Part shown: positions 7,187-7,770 of the stretch, one piece after another
Position numbering within the stretch: position 1 is the stretch's first letter
How the letters are laid out: every line of letters begins with the position of its first letter
Assembly (NCBI GenBank): GCA_947377705.1
Contig: CANCGU010000125.1
Coordinates: forward strand, 1 to 7,770
Direction of reading: 5' to 3'
Length of the DNA: 7,770 bases
Source of the DNA: Comamonadaceae bacterium
GTDB lineage: Bacteria; Pseudomonadota; Gammaproteobacteria; Burkholderiales; Burkholderiaceae
Notes under the pieces: generated by a model
Told to the model about the DNA's origin: nothing
The model's database searches: none
Seen by the model: only the letters and a program-made list of their open reading frames with translations
Made by a program: the position numbers and the translations under genes

Positions 7187-7699
7187 ATGAAAAAACTTCT
7201 GTTACTCGTCTCCATCGCCGCTGTGTTGTCAGGTTGCGCCTCTGGCGTGAAGTTGGATGACGTGCAAGTCGATGACCGTTCCGGTGGCAATGCAGGCCAA
7301 ATGAGTGGCGTGAATAGCTTGAACTCGCGTGGCTTGGGTGCCATGCAAGGCATCAAGCAAGGCCCCGTGGGTGTCGAGCACATCATTTACTTCGACCTAG
7401 ACAGCTACAGCGTCAAGGCGGAATACCAAACCGTGCTTGATGCGCATGCCCGCTACTTGCGTGCTGACCGCAACCGCCGTGTCAACATTGAAGGCCACAC
7501 CGACGAACGTGGCGGCAGTGAATACAACTTAGCTTTGGGCCAAAAGCGTTCAGATGCTGTCCGTCGCTCGTTGTCGGTTTTGGGCGTGCCTGAGAGCCAA
7601 ATGGAATCTGTGAGCTTTGGTAAAGAAAAACCCGTGGCGCAAGGCTCGGATGAGTCGGCTTATTCACAAAACCGTCGCGCGGCGCTGAACTACCAATGA
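7187..7699 (+). CDS. pal: Peptidoglycan-associated lipoprotein Pal
   Basis: Pal is an outer-membrane lipoprotein that grips peptidoglycan and helps pull the outer membrane inward during division. The 170-residue protein starts with MKKLLLLVSIAAVLSGC: a lipoprotein signal with lipobox LSGC and lipidated Cys17. Residue +2 is Ala, not Asp, which fits transport to the outer membrane. A flexible Gly/Ser/Asn-rich linker (about 30-62) leads to an OmpA-like domain (about 63-170). This has HIIYFDLDS (65-73) and IEGHTDERGGSEYNLALGQK (101-120). Asp106 and Arg121, 15 residues apart, correspond to the pair that binds diaminopimelate in OmpA-like domains. The ATG is preceded by a pyrimidine-rich stretch rather than a Shine-Dalgarno sequence. 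The stop overlaps the start of the next gene in ATGA, so the two are probably translationally coupled. Confidence 0.97.
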   Translation: MKKLLLLVSIAAVLSGCASGVKLDDVQVDDRSGGNAGQMSGVNSLNSRGLGAMQGIKQGPVGVEHIIYFDLDSYSVKAEYQTVLDAHARYLRADRNRRVNIEGHTDERGGSEYNLALGQKRSDAVRRSLSVLGVPESQMESVSFGKEKPVAQGSDESAYSQNRRAALNYQ

Positions 7700-7770
7700 C
7701 ATTGAACCCTTCTTTTGCCCTCCGCGCCGTGGCTTTGGCCGCGGGCATGGTGTTGAGCCTGAACGCCAGT
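7696..7770 (+). CDS. cpoB: Probable cell division coordinator CpoB (YbgF), N-terminus only
   Basis: An ATG at 7696 overlaps the pal stop as ATGA and opens a frame that stays open for 25 codons to the window edge. The visible residues begin MTLNPSFALRAVALAAG and continue with a hydrophobic core ending in LSLNAS, which looks like a Sec signal peptide. CpoB is a periplasmic coiled-coil/TPR protein that links the Tol-Pal machine to peptidoglycan synthesis, and its gene very commonly follows pal. The start and the secretion signal are read from the sequence; the name rests on position, since no mature domain is visible. Confidence 0.75.
   Translation, partial: MTLNPSFALRAVALAAGMVLSLNAS

Noticed and set aside
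1..7770. CRISPR arrays, tRNA or rRNA genes, insertion sequences, phage genes
   Set aside because: I saw no spaced direct repeats, tRNA-like folds, transposase motifs or terminal repeats; the window is filled by housekeeping genes.

Overview
The window looks like an ordinary core-genome segment of a betaproteobacterium, most likely Burkholderiales and perhaps Comamonadaceae (a Limnohabitans- or Rhodoferax-like bacterium). I infer this from the gene order rsfS-rlmH-maf-rng, the protein sequences as I recognise them, and the moderately high GC. It is gene-dense: eight protein-coding regions are complete or nearly so, one more begins at the right edge, and the longest gene-free gap is about 93 bases. 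I see no RNA gene, insertion sequence, phage gene or CRISPR array.

Left block, + strand (1-3102): the 3' part of rsfS (ribosome silencing factor, here with a long Lys/Ala-rich tail), then rlmH (23S rRNA pseudouridine-1915 N3-methyltransferase), a Maf nucleotide pyrophosphatase of the YhdE type, and rng (RNase G). The genes are packed with an ATGA overlap or short gaps and look like one operon for ribosome maturation and nucleotide/RNA housekeeping. Its promoter lies to the left of the window.

Middle block, - strand (5780 down to 3099): msbA (lipid A/LPS flippase ABC exporter), followed 12 bases later by an uncharacterised family-2-like glycosyltransferase. Together they suggest a role in the outer-leaflet glycolipid pathway. 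The glycosyltransferase converges on rng, and the two stop codons overlap in a TTAA. A terminator-like hairpin that points along the + strand lies inside the glycosyltransferase gene.

Right block, + strand (5874-7770): tolB, pal and the first 25 codons of a secreted protein that is probably cpoB (ybgF). These are the periplasmic and outer-membrane parts of the Tol-Pal envelope-constriction system. tolQ, tolR and tolA, which commonly precede tolB, are not here; tolB is instead divergent from msbA across a 93-base control region that contains an inverted repeat.

I did not find a convincing new system. The points most worth a second look are the histone-H1-like tail on RsfS, the terminator-like hairpin inside the convergent gene, and the separation of tolB-pal-cpoB from tolQRA.
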